This document shows, one piece after another, positions 7,956 to 15,023 of a stretch of DNA of 31,667 nt. Position 1 is the stretch's first letter. Every line of letters starts with the position of its first letter. Source of the DNA: Candidatus Amarobacillus elongatus. Lineage in GTDB: Bacteria; Chloroflexota; Dehalococcoidia; Tepidiformales; Tepidiformaceae. A model generated the notes under the pieces. The model had not been told where the DNA came from and made no database searches. It worked only from the letters and a program-made list of their open reading frames with translations. The stretch spans positions 1 to 31,667 of the forward strand of contig JADJBX010000013.1 in NCBI GenBank assembly GCA_016703545.1. Reading direction: 5' to 3'. Both the position numbers and the translations under genes were made by a program.

Positions 7956-8930
7956 ATGAACAAGGCGCCACAGGGACCGGCCAACGTGTACTTCGGCGGC
8001 CAGGCCGTTCTCGAAGGAGTCATGATCCGCGGCCCCGAGCACATGGCCGTCGCCGTCCGCCACCCCCGCGGCCACATCGTCAAGCACGCCGAGAAGCTCA
8101 GCTCCATCTACACCGGCCGCCTCCGGCGCATGCCCCTCATCCGCGGCATCATCGTCCTCGCCGAGACCATGCAGCTCGGGATGCGCGCCCTCTCCTACTC
8201 CTCCAAGATCGCCTTCGAAGAGGAAACCGGTGAGGACGGCAAGGAAGCCGAATTCCCCGCCACCGTGTTCTGGGGCTCCATGGTCCTCGCGATGGCGTTC
8301 GTCATCGGCATCTTCGTGCTCGCCCCGATCCTCGTTTCCGCCCTACTCCACACCGTCGATGCGAGCCGCGTGATCATCGTTGCCGTCGAGGGCGTCCTCC
8401 GGCTTGCCTTCTTCGTCGCCTACATCGCGCTCATCGGCCTCATGCCCGATATCCGGCGCGTCTTCCAGTACCACGGCGCCGAACACATGACCATTCACGC
8501 CTACGAGGCCGGCCGTCCGCTCACCGTCGCCGGCGTCCGCCCCTTCCCCAAGGAGCACACCCGCTGCGGCACGAGCTTCCTGTTCGTGGTCGTGATCGTC
8601 GCGTTCCTGACGTTCTTCGTGTTCGACGTCCTCGTGGACGAGGGGCTCATCGTTCGCTTCGCCTCACGCATCGTGCTCATCCCCTTCGTCGCGGGCATCA
8701 GCTACGAAATCCTCCGCTTCGGCGCGCGCTTCGGCGAGAACCCGGTCGTGCACGCCATGTTCATTCCCAACATCGCGCTCCAGGCCTTGACCACGAAGGT
8801 GCCCGACGATTCCCAGATTGAGGTTGCGATCGCCTCGTTCGAGGCGACGCTCGAAGTGAGCGGCTTCGCACCGCCCGGCGCGCTCAGTGCCGAAATCGCG
8901 GCCCTCGAGGCGTCCCCGCCGCTCGATTAG
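7956..8930 (+). CDS. DUF1385 integral membrane protein
   Basis: This 324-residue protein belongs to the DUF1385 family (B. subtilis YqhQ-like), whose biochemical function I do not know. The family motif YFGGQAVLEGVMIRGP is at residues about 11-26. Later conserved parts are QYHGAEHMTIHAYE and FPKEHTRCGTSF, whose His, Glu and Cys residues look capable of binding metal. Hydrophobic segments are at about 105-130, 139-160, 207-227 and 233-253. The ATG at 7956 is preceded by GAGGG. Linkage of rpmE with a DUF1385 gene and prfA is common in several phyla, so the context is conserved on one side only: prfA is missing here and the next gene is convergent. The family call is secure, the function is not known. 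Confidence 0.5.
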   Translation: MNKAPQGPANVYFGGQAVLEGVMIRGPEHMAVAVRHPRGHIVKHAEKLSSIYTGRLRRMPLIRGIIVLAETMQLGMRALSYSSKIAFEEETGEDGKEAEFPATVFWGSMVLAMAFVIGIFVLAPILVSALLHTVDASRVIIVAVEGVLRLAFFVAYIALIGLMPDIRRVFQYHGAEHMTIHAYEAGRPLTVAGVRPFPKEHTRCGTSFLFVVVIVAFLTFFVFDVLVDEGLIVRFASRIVLIPFVAGISYEILRFGARFGENPVVHAMFIPNIALQALTTKVPDDSQIEVAIASFEATLEVSGFAPPGALSAEIAALEASPPLD

Positions 8931-8933
8931 CCC

Positions 8934-8966
8934 GCCTGGCCCGCCGCACTCGCGGCGGGCCCAGGC
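8934..8966. terminator. Hairpin between convergent genes
   Basis: A 14-bp GC-rich inverted repeat with a one-base bulge and an ACTC loop lies between the DUF1385 stop and the transketolase stop. Neither side has a T-run. It could act as a bidirectional terminator. Confidence 0.5.
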
Positions 8967-8972
8967 TCGTGC

Positions 8973-9923
8973 TCAGCGCTTGCGGGCGATGGCGTCCCGT
9001 GCCGCCTGCGCCAGGCGGGCCGGCGTGAGCTCGAAGTAATCGAGCAGCTGGTCCCACTTGCCGCTCGTGCCGTACCGGTCGACCCCGACGAACTCGATCG
9101 GCGCCGGAGTCGTCTCCACGAGTACGCGCGCGACCGCCGTGCCCAGGCCGCCGTGGGTCTGGTGCTCCTCCGCCGTCACGATGGCGCCCGTCTCGCGCGC
9201 GGCGGCGATGACGGCCTCGCGGTCGATCGGCTTGATCGTGGCCATGTTCAGTACGCGTGCGCTCACGCTCTCGTTCGCGAGCAGCTCGGCAGCCTTGAGC
9301 GCGACCCCCACGAGGACGCCGCACGCGATCAGCGTGACGTCGGTGCCGGGGCGGAGCATGTCGGCCTTGCCGATTTCGAAGCGGTAGTCCGTGGTATAGA
9401 TGCCGGCGACCTTCGGCCGGCCGGTCCGCACGTACGAGGGCTTCTGTGTCTTGCCGACCGCCACCACCGCCTGCTTCGCCTGTTCGTAGTCCGCGGGGAC
9501 GATGACGTCGAAGGGGATGAGCGTGGTCATCAACGCCACGTCCTCGATCGCCTGCGCGCTCATGCCGTCCTCCCCGACGGTCACGCCGCCGTGGCTGGCC
9601 ACGACTTTCACGCTCAGGCCGCCTTTTGGCTGAGCGACCGAGGTTCGCAACTGGTCGAAGCAGCGGCCGGGGAGGAACGATGCGAAGCTCGCAATGAACG
9701 GCGTCTTGCCCGCGGCGGCGAACCCGGCGGCGATGCCGACCATGTTCTGCTCGGCCACACCGACGGTCTGCCAGCGGCTCGGGTGCTTGTCGCCGAACTG
9801 GTACCCCATCGTGGACACGGAGAGGTCGGCGTCGATGGCGACAACGTCCACGCCGTCCTCGACGAGCTGCAGGAGGCCGGCGGGATACGCCTCGCGGGTC
9901 GCGGCGGAAACGGGCTCGCTCAC
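8973..9923 (-). CDS. Transketolase C-terminal subunit (pyrimidine-binding and C-terminal domains)
   Basis: This 316-residue protein is the second half of a split transketolase. It has the pyrimidine-binding domain, with catalytic Glu58 in VGVAEQNMVGIAAG and the ASFASFLPGR segment, and the transketolase C-terminal domain from about 190 (VTLIACGVLVGVALKAAELL). With its partner it would transfer two-carbon ketol units in the pentose phosphate pathway. The GTG at 9923 is chosen because it overlaps the stop of the upstream subunit in a GTGA arrangement, implying translational coupling and equal amounts of both subunits. Split transketolases of about 280 plus 315 residues are well known in bacteria and archaea, so the split is a normal variant. 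The reading frame stays open upstream of 9923, but that part overlaps the partner gene and is not protein-like. Confidence 0.5.
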   Translation of the reverse strand: MSEPVSAATREAYPAGLLQLVEDGVDVVAIDADLSVSTMGYQFGDKHPSRWQTVGVAEQNMVGIAAGFAAAGKTPFIASFASFLPGRCFDQLRTSVAQPKGGLSVKVVASHGGVTVGEDGMSAQAIEDVALMTTLIPFDVIVPADYEQAKQAVVAVGKTQKPSYVRTGRPKVAGIYTTDYRFEIGKADMLRPGTDVTLIACGVLVGVALKAAELLANESVSARVLNMATIKPIDREAVIAAARETGAIVTAEEHQTHGGLGTAVARVLVETTPAPIEFVGVDRYGTSGKWDQLLDYFELTPARLAQAARDAIARKR

Positions 9924-10762
9924 AGTCCGGCCTCGATCTCGGCCAGCGCCTGCACCAGCTGATCCGCCGTCGGCGCCTTGCCGTGGAATCCCGGGTTGTT
10001 CTCCATGAAGCTGACGCCCTTCCCCTTCACCGTGTGCGCGACGATGCAGCGCGGCTGGTCGGCCGGGCGCTTCGCTTCGGTCAGCGCCGCGTCGACGGCA
10101 GCCATGTCGTGGCCGTCGCACTCGATCACCTTCCACCCGAAGCCCCGGAACATCTCCGCCGGGTGCGTCTTCATAATCGTGTCCGCGAATCCGTCGTTCT
10201 GAATGCCGTTGCGGTCGACCATCGCGATGACGCGGTCGCCGAGGCCGAAGTGCGGCACGGCCATCGCCGCCTCCCAGCACTGGCCTTCGTTCAGCTCACC
10301 GTCGCCCATGAGCACGAAGCAGCGGTAGTCGAGGCTGTCGAGCCGCCCCGCCAATGCCTGGCCGATCGCGAAGGAAAGCCCCTGGCCGAGGGAACCGCCA
10401 CTCATTTCGATGCCCGGCGCCGCGTTCATCGAAGGGTGCCCCTGGAGCGGCGTCCCAAGCTGCCGGAACCCCGAGAGGAGCTCCGTGCTAAAGAACCCCC
10501 GTTCCGCCAGCACGCTGTAATAGAACGGCGTGGCGTGGCCCTTCGAGAGGACGAAGCGGTCGCGCGCGGGCCAGGCGGGGTTCGCGGTGTCACAGCGGAG
10601 GTGGTTCCAAAACAGGGCCACTCCCAGCTCAACCGCCGACAGGGAGCCACCGGGGTGGCCACTCTGCGCGGCGTGGACCATGCGGACGATATCGGCCCGG
10701 ACGCGCTTCGCGATGTCCTTTAGCTCGTCAACGGATACGGCGGCGGAAAGTGCAGTAGACAC
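9920..10762 (-). CDS. Transketolase N-terminal subunit (thiamine diphosphate-binding)
   Basis: This 280-residue protein is the first half of the split transketolase. It carries His36 in SGHPGG, His76 in LSKGHAT and the thiamine diphosphate/Mg motif GDGELNEG at 153-160, followed by the asparagine-bearing VDRNGIQNDG. It acts in the cytoplasm in the non-oxidative pentose phosphate pathway and supplies the diphosphate half of the cofactor site. The GTG start at 10762 has no Shine-Dalgarno sequence, and TAGACT 8 nt upstream suggests a leaderless transcript. The last four bases overlap the GTG of the C-terminal subunit gene. Family and role are secure. A dihydroxyacetone-type or DXP-synthase-type specificity looks unlikely from the motifs, but substrate range cannot be read from sequence. 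Confidence 0.5.
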   Translation of the reverse strand: MSTALSAAVSVDELKDIAKRVRADIVRMVHAAQSGHPGGSLSAVELGVALFWNHLRCDTANPAWPARDRFVLSKGHATPFYYSVLAERGFFSTELLSGFRQLGTPLQGHPSMNAAPGIEMSGGSLGQGLSFAIGQALAGRLDSLDYRCFVLMGDGELNEGQCWEAAMAVPHFGLGDRVIAMVDRNGIQNDGFADTIMKTHPAEMFRGFGWKVIECDGHDMAAVDAALTEAKRPADQPRCIVAHTVKGKGVSFMENNPGFHGKAPTADQLVQALAEIEAGL

Positions 10763-10770
10763 GGGCGTAA

Positions 10771-10799
10771 AGTCTACAGTCGGCCGCCCCTAGCGGCGA
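10771..10799 (-). promoter_or_regulatory. Promoter of the transketolase operon, leaderless type
   Basis: On the minus strand TTCGCC, an 18-nt spacer and TAGACT (10771-10776) precede the GTG at 10762 by 8 nt. There is no room for a Shine-Dalgarno site, so the transcript probably begins at or next to the start codon. Confidence 0.5.
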
Positions 10800-10895
10800 A
10801 GGCGTCACGGGACACGCAATCGAATGCTGGTAAATGCGGCTCCCGGGGCCGCTCCGCGAACTGCCGTGGCGGGTATCACACCCCGCCCGGCAAAC

Positions 10896-10924
10896 TTGCC
10901 CCTGTGCCGGGGCCCGGCTAGTAT
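10896..10924 (+). promoter_or_regulatory. Promoter of tRNA-Asp
   Basis: TTGCCC at 10896-10901, a 17-nt spacer and TAGTAT at 10919-10924 form a sigma-70-type promoter. The predicted start near 10931 lies about 17 nt before the mature tRNA, leaving a short 5' leader for RNase P. Confidence 0.5.
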
Positions 10925-10947
10925 CCCAAAGGTAGGACGTACCGCGC

Positions 10948-11024
10948 GGCCCCGTGGTGTAGCGGCCTAACATGCCACCCTGTCAAGGTGGAGATCGGCG
11001 GTTCGAATCCGCTCGGGGTCGCCA
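10948..11024 (+). tRNA. tRNA-Asp (anticodon GTC), CCA encoded
   Basis: A full cloverleaf is visible. The acceptor stem GGCCCCG pairs with CGGGGTC with one G-T wobble. The D arm is GTGT/ACAT, and the anticodon stem CCACC/GGTGG encloses loop CTGTCAA with anticodon GTC at 10982-10984. The T loop is TTCGAAT. The discriminator base is G (11021), as expected for tRNA-Asp, and CCA is encoded at 11022-11024. It stands alone with its own promoter, and there is no adjacent integrase or repeated 3' end to suggest use as an attachment site. Confidence 0.5.
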
Positions 11025-11157
11025 TCCTCTCTCTCGTCCCGCCGCCACGATCGCTGGCGCGCTCGCGGACATATGAGTACCCAATCCCTCTGGTCCCGTT
11101 CCATGCACCTTCGGCGTCGGCCGACCGTGCCAGGAATCCTCGGTTATTCAGACATGC

Positions 11158-11183
11158 CGAAGGGCCCCGATCGGGGCCCTTCG
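11158..11183 (-). terminator. Hairpin downstream of the DUF35 gene
   Basis: A perfect 26-nt palindrome built on AAGGGCCCCGATCGGGGCCC lies 19 nt past the stop of the minus-strand DUF35 gene. No T-run follows on either strand. It could also end transcription of the tRNA-Asp unit. Confidence 0.5.
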
Positions 11184-11202
11184 CTTCGTCTCCGACCGAC
11201 CC

Positions 11203-11616
11203 TTAGAGGGGACGGAAGATAGGGATGGGGTACTCCCCCGTGTCCTGCTTCTCGAAGTCGACCTTCACGCGCTGGCCGATCTTCACCATCTCCAGCGGGT
11301 TCCCATCGACAATCACGTTCGTGAGCATGCGGAACCCCTCGTCGAGGTCAACGTAGGCGACGGCGTAGGCGCCGAGTTCCTGGAATCCGGGGATGCGGTT
11401 CTGCATCACGACGGAGAACGTGTACACCGTCCCCTCGCCCTTCGAGACCCGCCAGGCGAGGTCGCCGGCACCGCACTTCTGGCAATGGGCGGTCGGGTAG
11501 AAGTTCACGGCGCTGCAGCTATTGCAGGTCTGGTAGCGGAGCTCCCCCTCCTTCGCGCCGTCCCAGAACGGCTTCGTATCGGGCTCGGGGAAATGTGGCT
11601 GCGGACGATTTTCCAT
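11203..11616 (-). CDS. DUF35 OB-fold/zinc-ribbon protein, partner of the thiolase-like protein
   Basis: This 137-residue protein has the DUF35 layout: an N-terminal helix, a rubredoxin-like zinc ribbon with Cys31, Cys34, Cys45 and Cys48 (TCNSC and HCQKC), and a C-terminal OB-fold at about 55-135. DUF35 proteins form complexes with thiolase-fold enzymes, for example the ChsH2-type DUF35 domain with the steroid side-chain aldolase Ltp2. They can bind acyl-CoA or complete the active site. The gene follows the thiolase-like gene by 18 nt on the same strand, and AGAGGA precedes the ATG at 11616, so the pair is one operon. The product is probably an obligate partner of that neighbour. The substrate cannot be read from sequence. 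Confidence 0.5.
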   Translation of the reverse strand: MENRPQPHFPEPDTKPFWDGAKEGELRYQTCNSCSAVNFYPTAHCQKCGAGDLAWRVSKGEGTVYTFSVVMQNRIPGFQELGAYAVAYVDLDEGFRMLTNVIVDGNPLEMVKIGQRVKVDFEKQDTGEYPIPIFRPL

Positions 11617-11634
11617 CGGTCCTCTGTCCTTTCC

Positions 11635-12816
11635 TTAGTCGGCGGCCAGGACGACGGTCCCGCCCGTGTGCGTCGCCCCGAGGAGCCCGCCATTGCCGTG
11701 CGCGACCGCGAGCTTCGCGCCGTTCACCTGCGAGGTGGATTCGCCCCGCAGCTGCCGCGTCGCCTCGAGCAGCAGGAAGAGCCCCCGCATGCCGGGGTGG
11801 TTCGACGAAAGCCCGCCGCCATCCGTGTTGATCGTCAGGCCCGGCTGGTCGAACGCCAGGTGCCCGTCGCCGATGAACTGGCCGACTTCGCCCTTCTTGC
11901 AGAAACCGAGGTCTTCGAGGCAGGTGGCGACGGTGATCGTGAACGAGTCGTAGATCATCGCGATGTCGATTTCGCTCGGCGTGACGCCGGCCTGGGCGAA
12001 CGCCGCCGGGCCGCTCTGCGCGCCCGCGCTGGTGGTGATGTCGCCGCCGTTTTCGCGGTACTTCGTGGCCTCGCCGGTCCCGATGATCCAGACCGGCTTC
12101 TTCTTGATGTCCCGCGCGATTTCGGGCGAGACGAACACCGCCGCGCCGCCGCCGTCGGACACCATGCAGCATTCGAGCAGCCGCAGCGGCGTCGCCACCA
12201 TGCGCGATTCGAGCACGTTCTCGACGGTGATCTCGTTGACGCCGACGAACTGCAGGTCCTGCATCGCCTTCACGGCCTCGGGGTTGCGCATCGCATGCTT
12301 CCGCGTCGCCACCGAGATCTGCGCCAGCTGCTCGTTCGTTGTGCCGTACTGGTACATGTGGCGCTGCTTCACCATCGCGTAGTTGGAGATGAGCGTGGAT
12401 CCGTACGCGCCCTCCATGTTCGCCTGCCAGGAGGCCCCGCCGCCGCGGCCGCCCGTGCCAATGGCGATGCGGCTGGACGCCGCCGTCGATCCGTACGTGG
12501 TCACGGCCACCTTCACCCGCCCCGCGGCGATATCCCGCAGCGCGTGCGCGGCGTGGAATTCGTACGACGACCCGCCTACCTGCGTCGTGTCGATCACGCG
12601 CGGCTTCAGGCCGAGGTACGCCGCGAGCCCGAGCCCGCCGCCGCCTTCACCGTCGCCTGCGTCGTACAGCCCATCGACGTCGGACCACTTCAGGCCCGCG
12701 TCATCGAGCGCTGCTTTCAGCGACGCCGCCTTGATCTGCATCGCCGAAACACCCGGGGCGACGCGCAAGGGGTATTCGTGGATGCCGGCAATTGCTGCCT
12801 GTCGCGTCTGACTCAT
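11635..12816 (-). CDS. Thiolase-like (SCP2/lipid-transfer type) protein without the nucleophilic cysteine
   Basis: This 393-residue thiolase-fold protein is of the SCP2-thiolase/lipid-transfer branch. Where a true thiolase has its nucleophilic Cys, the sequence reads QVGGSSYEFHAA (Ser83, Ser84, Tyr85), so normal thiolysis through an acyl-enzyme is unlikely. The histidine loop survives as SSNHPGMRG, and the late segment is AHGNGGLLGATHTGGTVVL with no Cys. This pattern, with a DUF35 gene directly downstream, matches the Ltp2-type retro-aldolases that shorten steroid side chains. It also matches several uncharacterised acyl-CoA thiolase-like families. The ATG at 12816 has GGAGG about 10 nt upstream. 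Role and substrate are inferred, the fold and the missing Cys are seen. Confidence 0.5.
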   Translation of the reverse strand: MSQTRQAAIAGIHEYPLRVAPGVSAMQIKAASLKAALDDAGLKWSDVDGLYDAGDGEGGGGLGLAAYLGLKPRVIDTTQVGGSSYEFHAAHALRDIAAGRVKVAVTTYGSTAASSRIAIGTGGRGGGASWQANMEGAYGSTLISNYAMVKQRHMYQYGTTNEQLAQISVATRKHAMRNPEAVKAMQDLQFVGVNEITVENVLESRMVATPLRLLECCMVSDGGGAAVFVSPEIARDIKKKPVWIIGTGEATKYRENGGDITTSAGAQSGPAAFAQAGVTPSEIDIAMIYDSFTITVATCLEDLGFCKKGEVGQFIGDGHLAFDQPGLTINTDGGGLSSNHPGMRGLFLLLEATRQLRGESTSQVNGAKLAVAHGNGGLLGATHTGGTVVLAAD

Positions 12817-12911
12817 GAATGAACCATCCTCCTCTCGGTCGCGCCCAAAATTGAGGCGCGCAGGCGGCGTGAGCGCGTTCCCCGGCCGCCTGCGACCGGC
12901 GGCATGGGGCC

Positions 12912-12940
12912 TTGTTCACGCAACCGCGCGAGTATAGCGT
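12912..12940 (+). promoter_or_regulatory. Promoter of the metallophosphoesterase gene, leaderless type
   Basis: TTGTTC at 12912-12917, a 17-nt spacer and TAGCGT at 12935-12940 are followed after 6 nt by the GTG at 12947. No Shine-Dalgarno sequence can fit. Confidence 0.5.
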
Positions 12941-12946
12941 GCGCTC

Positions 12947-13669
12947 GTGCGAATCGGGCTTATCACCGACACCCACCTTCCGTCCCTCGTCCGTTCCCTC
13001 GATGAGCTTGGCCCCCAGATCGCGGACGTCCTCCGCGGGGTCGACCTCATCCTGCATGGCGGCGATGTCACCGCGCCCTCCGTCCTTGATTGGTGCGCGC
13101 AGTTCACCGACGTCCTCATCGCCGAGGGCAACAACGACCTCTTCACGCACCCGAACATGGCCCGCATTCAGCTCCTCGATGTCGAGGGTTGGCGCATCGG
13201 CATGACGCACGAGCTCCGGCCCGAATCCCGGCCCATCGCCGACATCCTCCGGTCGTCGCTCGATGGCGAGCAGGTCGACATCCTCATCGGCGGGGACACC
13301 CACGTGGAGCGGCTCGAATTCCGCGACGACGTGCTGCTCGTGAACTCCGGCAGCCCCATCCTCCCGCACCACCTCTCGACCCGGCTCGGTTGCCTTGGCG
13401 TGCTCGATATCACCCGCGACCGCGTGCGGGCGGAGATTGTCGTCCTGGGTGAGTCCCCCGGCCTGCGCAATCCCTGCACGCCGATGCTCCTCGAACTCCC
13501 CGCCCACGCGCTCACGCAACGGCGGAGGACTGGCCGAAGCCGCCAGTTAACATCGGCAATCCCGGCCGTTCGTTCCCCGCACGTCACGTCCTCTGGACGC
13601 GATCGGTCCCCCGTGCAATACATATGCCGTCCGGCGCCGACCAGAAACGCCGGCACGAGGGGGATTGTG
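12947..13669 (+). CDS. YfcE-type metallophosphoesterase; stop codon apparently lost
   Basis: This is a small calcineurin-like phosphoesterase of the YfcE/MJ0936 group, which hydrolyses phosphodiesters with two metal ions. Visible ligands are Asp8 and His10 (DTHLP), Asp40 (HGGDVT), Asn62/63 (GNND) and His88 (MTHE). The last motif reads GGDTHVE where the family has GHTH, so one expected metal-binding His is Asp117. Family similarity ends at about residue 167 (EIVVLG, near 13449). The open frame then continues without a stop into the CoA-transferase gene and only ends at 14728. One more G in the GGG at 13447-13449 would create GGG-TGA and a normal 168-residue protein. I therefore set the end just before the next start. 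The tail from about 13450 to 13669 is probably not coding. Confidence 0.5.
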
Positions 13670-14945
13670 ATGGCATCCGGACCGCTCACGGGGATCAGGG
13701 TCCTCGAATTCACGCAGATCATCGCCGGCCCGTTCGGCTGTCAGAACCTCGCCGACATGGGCGCCGAGGTGATCAAGGTCGAACCGCCAGAGGGCGAACC
13801 CTGGCGCCAGTTCAGCCAGTTCATCCCCGGCGAATCCAAGTGGTTCCAGACCCTCAACCGCGGCAAGCGCTCCTCGTCCTCGCGCTGCAGGAGCCCGAGC
13901 GCGCGAGGTCGTCTACCGCCTCATGCCGCACGTCGACGTGGTCGTCATCAACTACCGCCCCGATGTCGCCGGCCGGCTGGGGATCGATTACGAGACCCTC
14001 AAGGCGCTTCGCCCGGACCTCATCTATGTGGACAACACGGCGTTCGGCCGAAAGGGCCCCTGGGCCGCGCGCCCCGGGTACGACATCGTCGCCCAGGCCG
14101 TTTCCGGGCTCATGATTGGCGAAGGCAAGTACAACCGCGAAACCGGCGCCCCCGAGGCGATTTCGTCCACCGCCCTCGCCGATTACGGGACCGGCCTCGT
14201 CATCGCCTGGTCCGTCTGCGCGGCCCTGTTCCATCGCCAGCGCTCGGGCGAGGGCCAGCTCATCGAGACCAGCCTCCTCCAGACGGCCCTCGGGTTCCAG
14301 AACAACCTTGTCTTCGACCTCCCCGTTGCGTACGCGATGGTGCACGCCCGCATGGAACGGGTGCATCAGCTCCAGGACGCCGGCGCCACGTATCCGGAAC
14401 TCCTCGCCGCGTACAGCCCCGCCGCCCAGCTTCGTTCCGCGAACATCTACTACCGGCCCTACCAGACGCGGGACGGCGCTCTCGTCATCGGCGCCCTGTC
14501 GCCTTCCCTCTGGACGAAGGTCCGGGCAGCGCTCGAAACCGACTTCCTCGGCATCGCCGACCCCGCCTTCAACCCGCTGGACGCAGAGTGGCTCGCGAAC
14601 GCTCGTGTCCGCGTGGGCGAAGTGGAGGCGAAGGTGCGCGCGGAGACAACCGAGCACTGGCTCGCGCGCTTCGAAGCCCACGGCGTGCCCTGCGGTCCGC
14701 TGAACTTCCCGGAGGACATGCTCGATAACCCGCAGGCGCAGGCGAACGGCATGATCGTCGAACTCGAACACGACATCACCGGCCCGCAGCGCCAGGTCGC
14801 CCCCCTCGTGCGCATGTCCGGCACGCCGCTCGAGGCGCAGGGCTCGTCGCCGCCCCTCGGCCGCGATACGGACGCGCTCGCGGCGCTCGCGGGCTACAGC
14901 GAGGCCGAGATCGCGTCGCTACGGGAGCGAGGCGTCATCGCCTGA
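13670..14945 (+). CDS. CaiB/BaiF-type (family III) CoA transferase, two frameshifts
   Basis: Family III CoA transferases move CoA between carboxylic acids through an aspartyl-CoA intermediate. The N-terminus (GIRVLEFTQIIAGPFGCQNL and GAEVIKVEPPEG) reads in one frame to about 13872. A short middle part (VLALQEPE) is in a second frame, and the rest, from REVVYRLMPHVDVVVINYRPD at about 13902 to the stop at 14943-14945, is in a third. Adding one C at 13872-13873 and one G at 13899 joins them as GKRSLVLALQEPEAREVVYR, exactly as the family expects. The catalytic Asp should be in the segment around YVDNTAFGRKGPWAARPGYD. The ATG at 13670 follows GAGGGGG. The repaired protein is about 425 residues, normal for the family. 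The breaks are probably sequence errors. The substrate is unknown. Confidence 0.5.
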
Positions 14946-14965
14946 CTCCACTGGCCCATCGAACG

Positions 14966-14995
14966 ACGAAGGCCACCCCTCGGGGTGGCCTTCGT
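14966..14995. terminator. Hairpin between convergent CoA-transferase and acyl-CoA dehydrogenase genes
   Basis: A perfect 14-bp stem (ACGAAGGCCACCCC and its complement) with a 2-nt centre starts 20 nt after the CoA-transferase stop and ends 28 nt before the acyl-CoA dehydrogenase stop. It fits a bidirectional terminator, although there is no T-run. Confidence 0.5.
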
Positions 14996-15023
14996 GCCGT
15001 GTGCACACCCGCCCCGCAGCCCG

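Noticed and set aside
10948..11024. tRNA-Asp as an integration site
   Set aside because: No integrase, no duplicated tRNA end and no change in base composition nearby.
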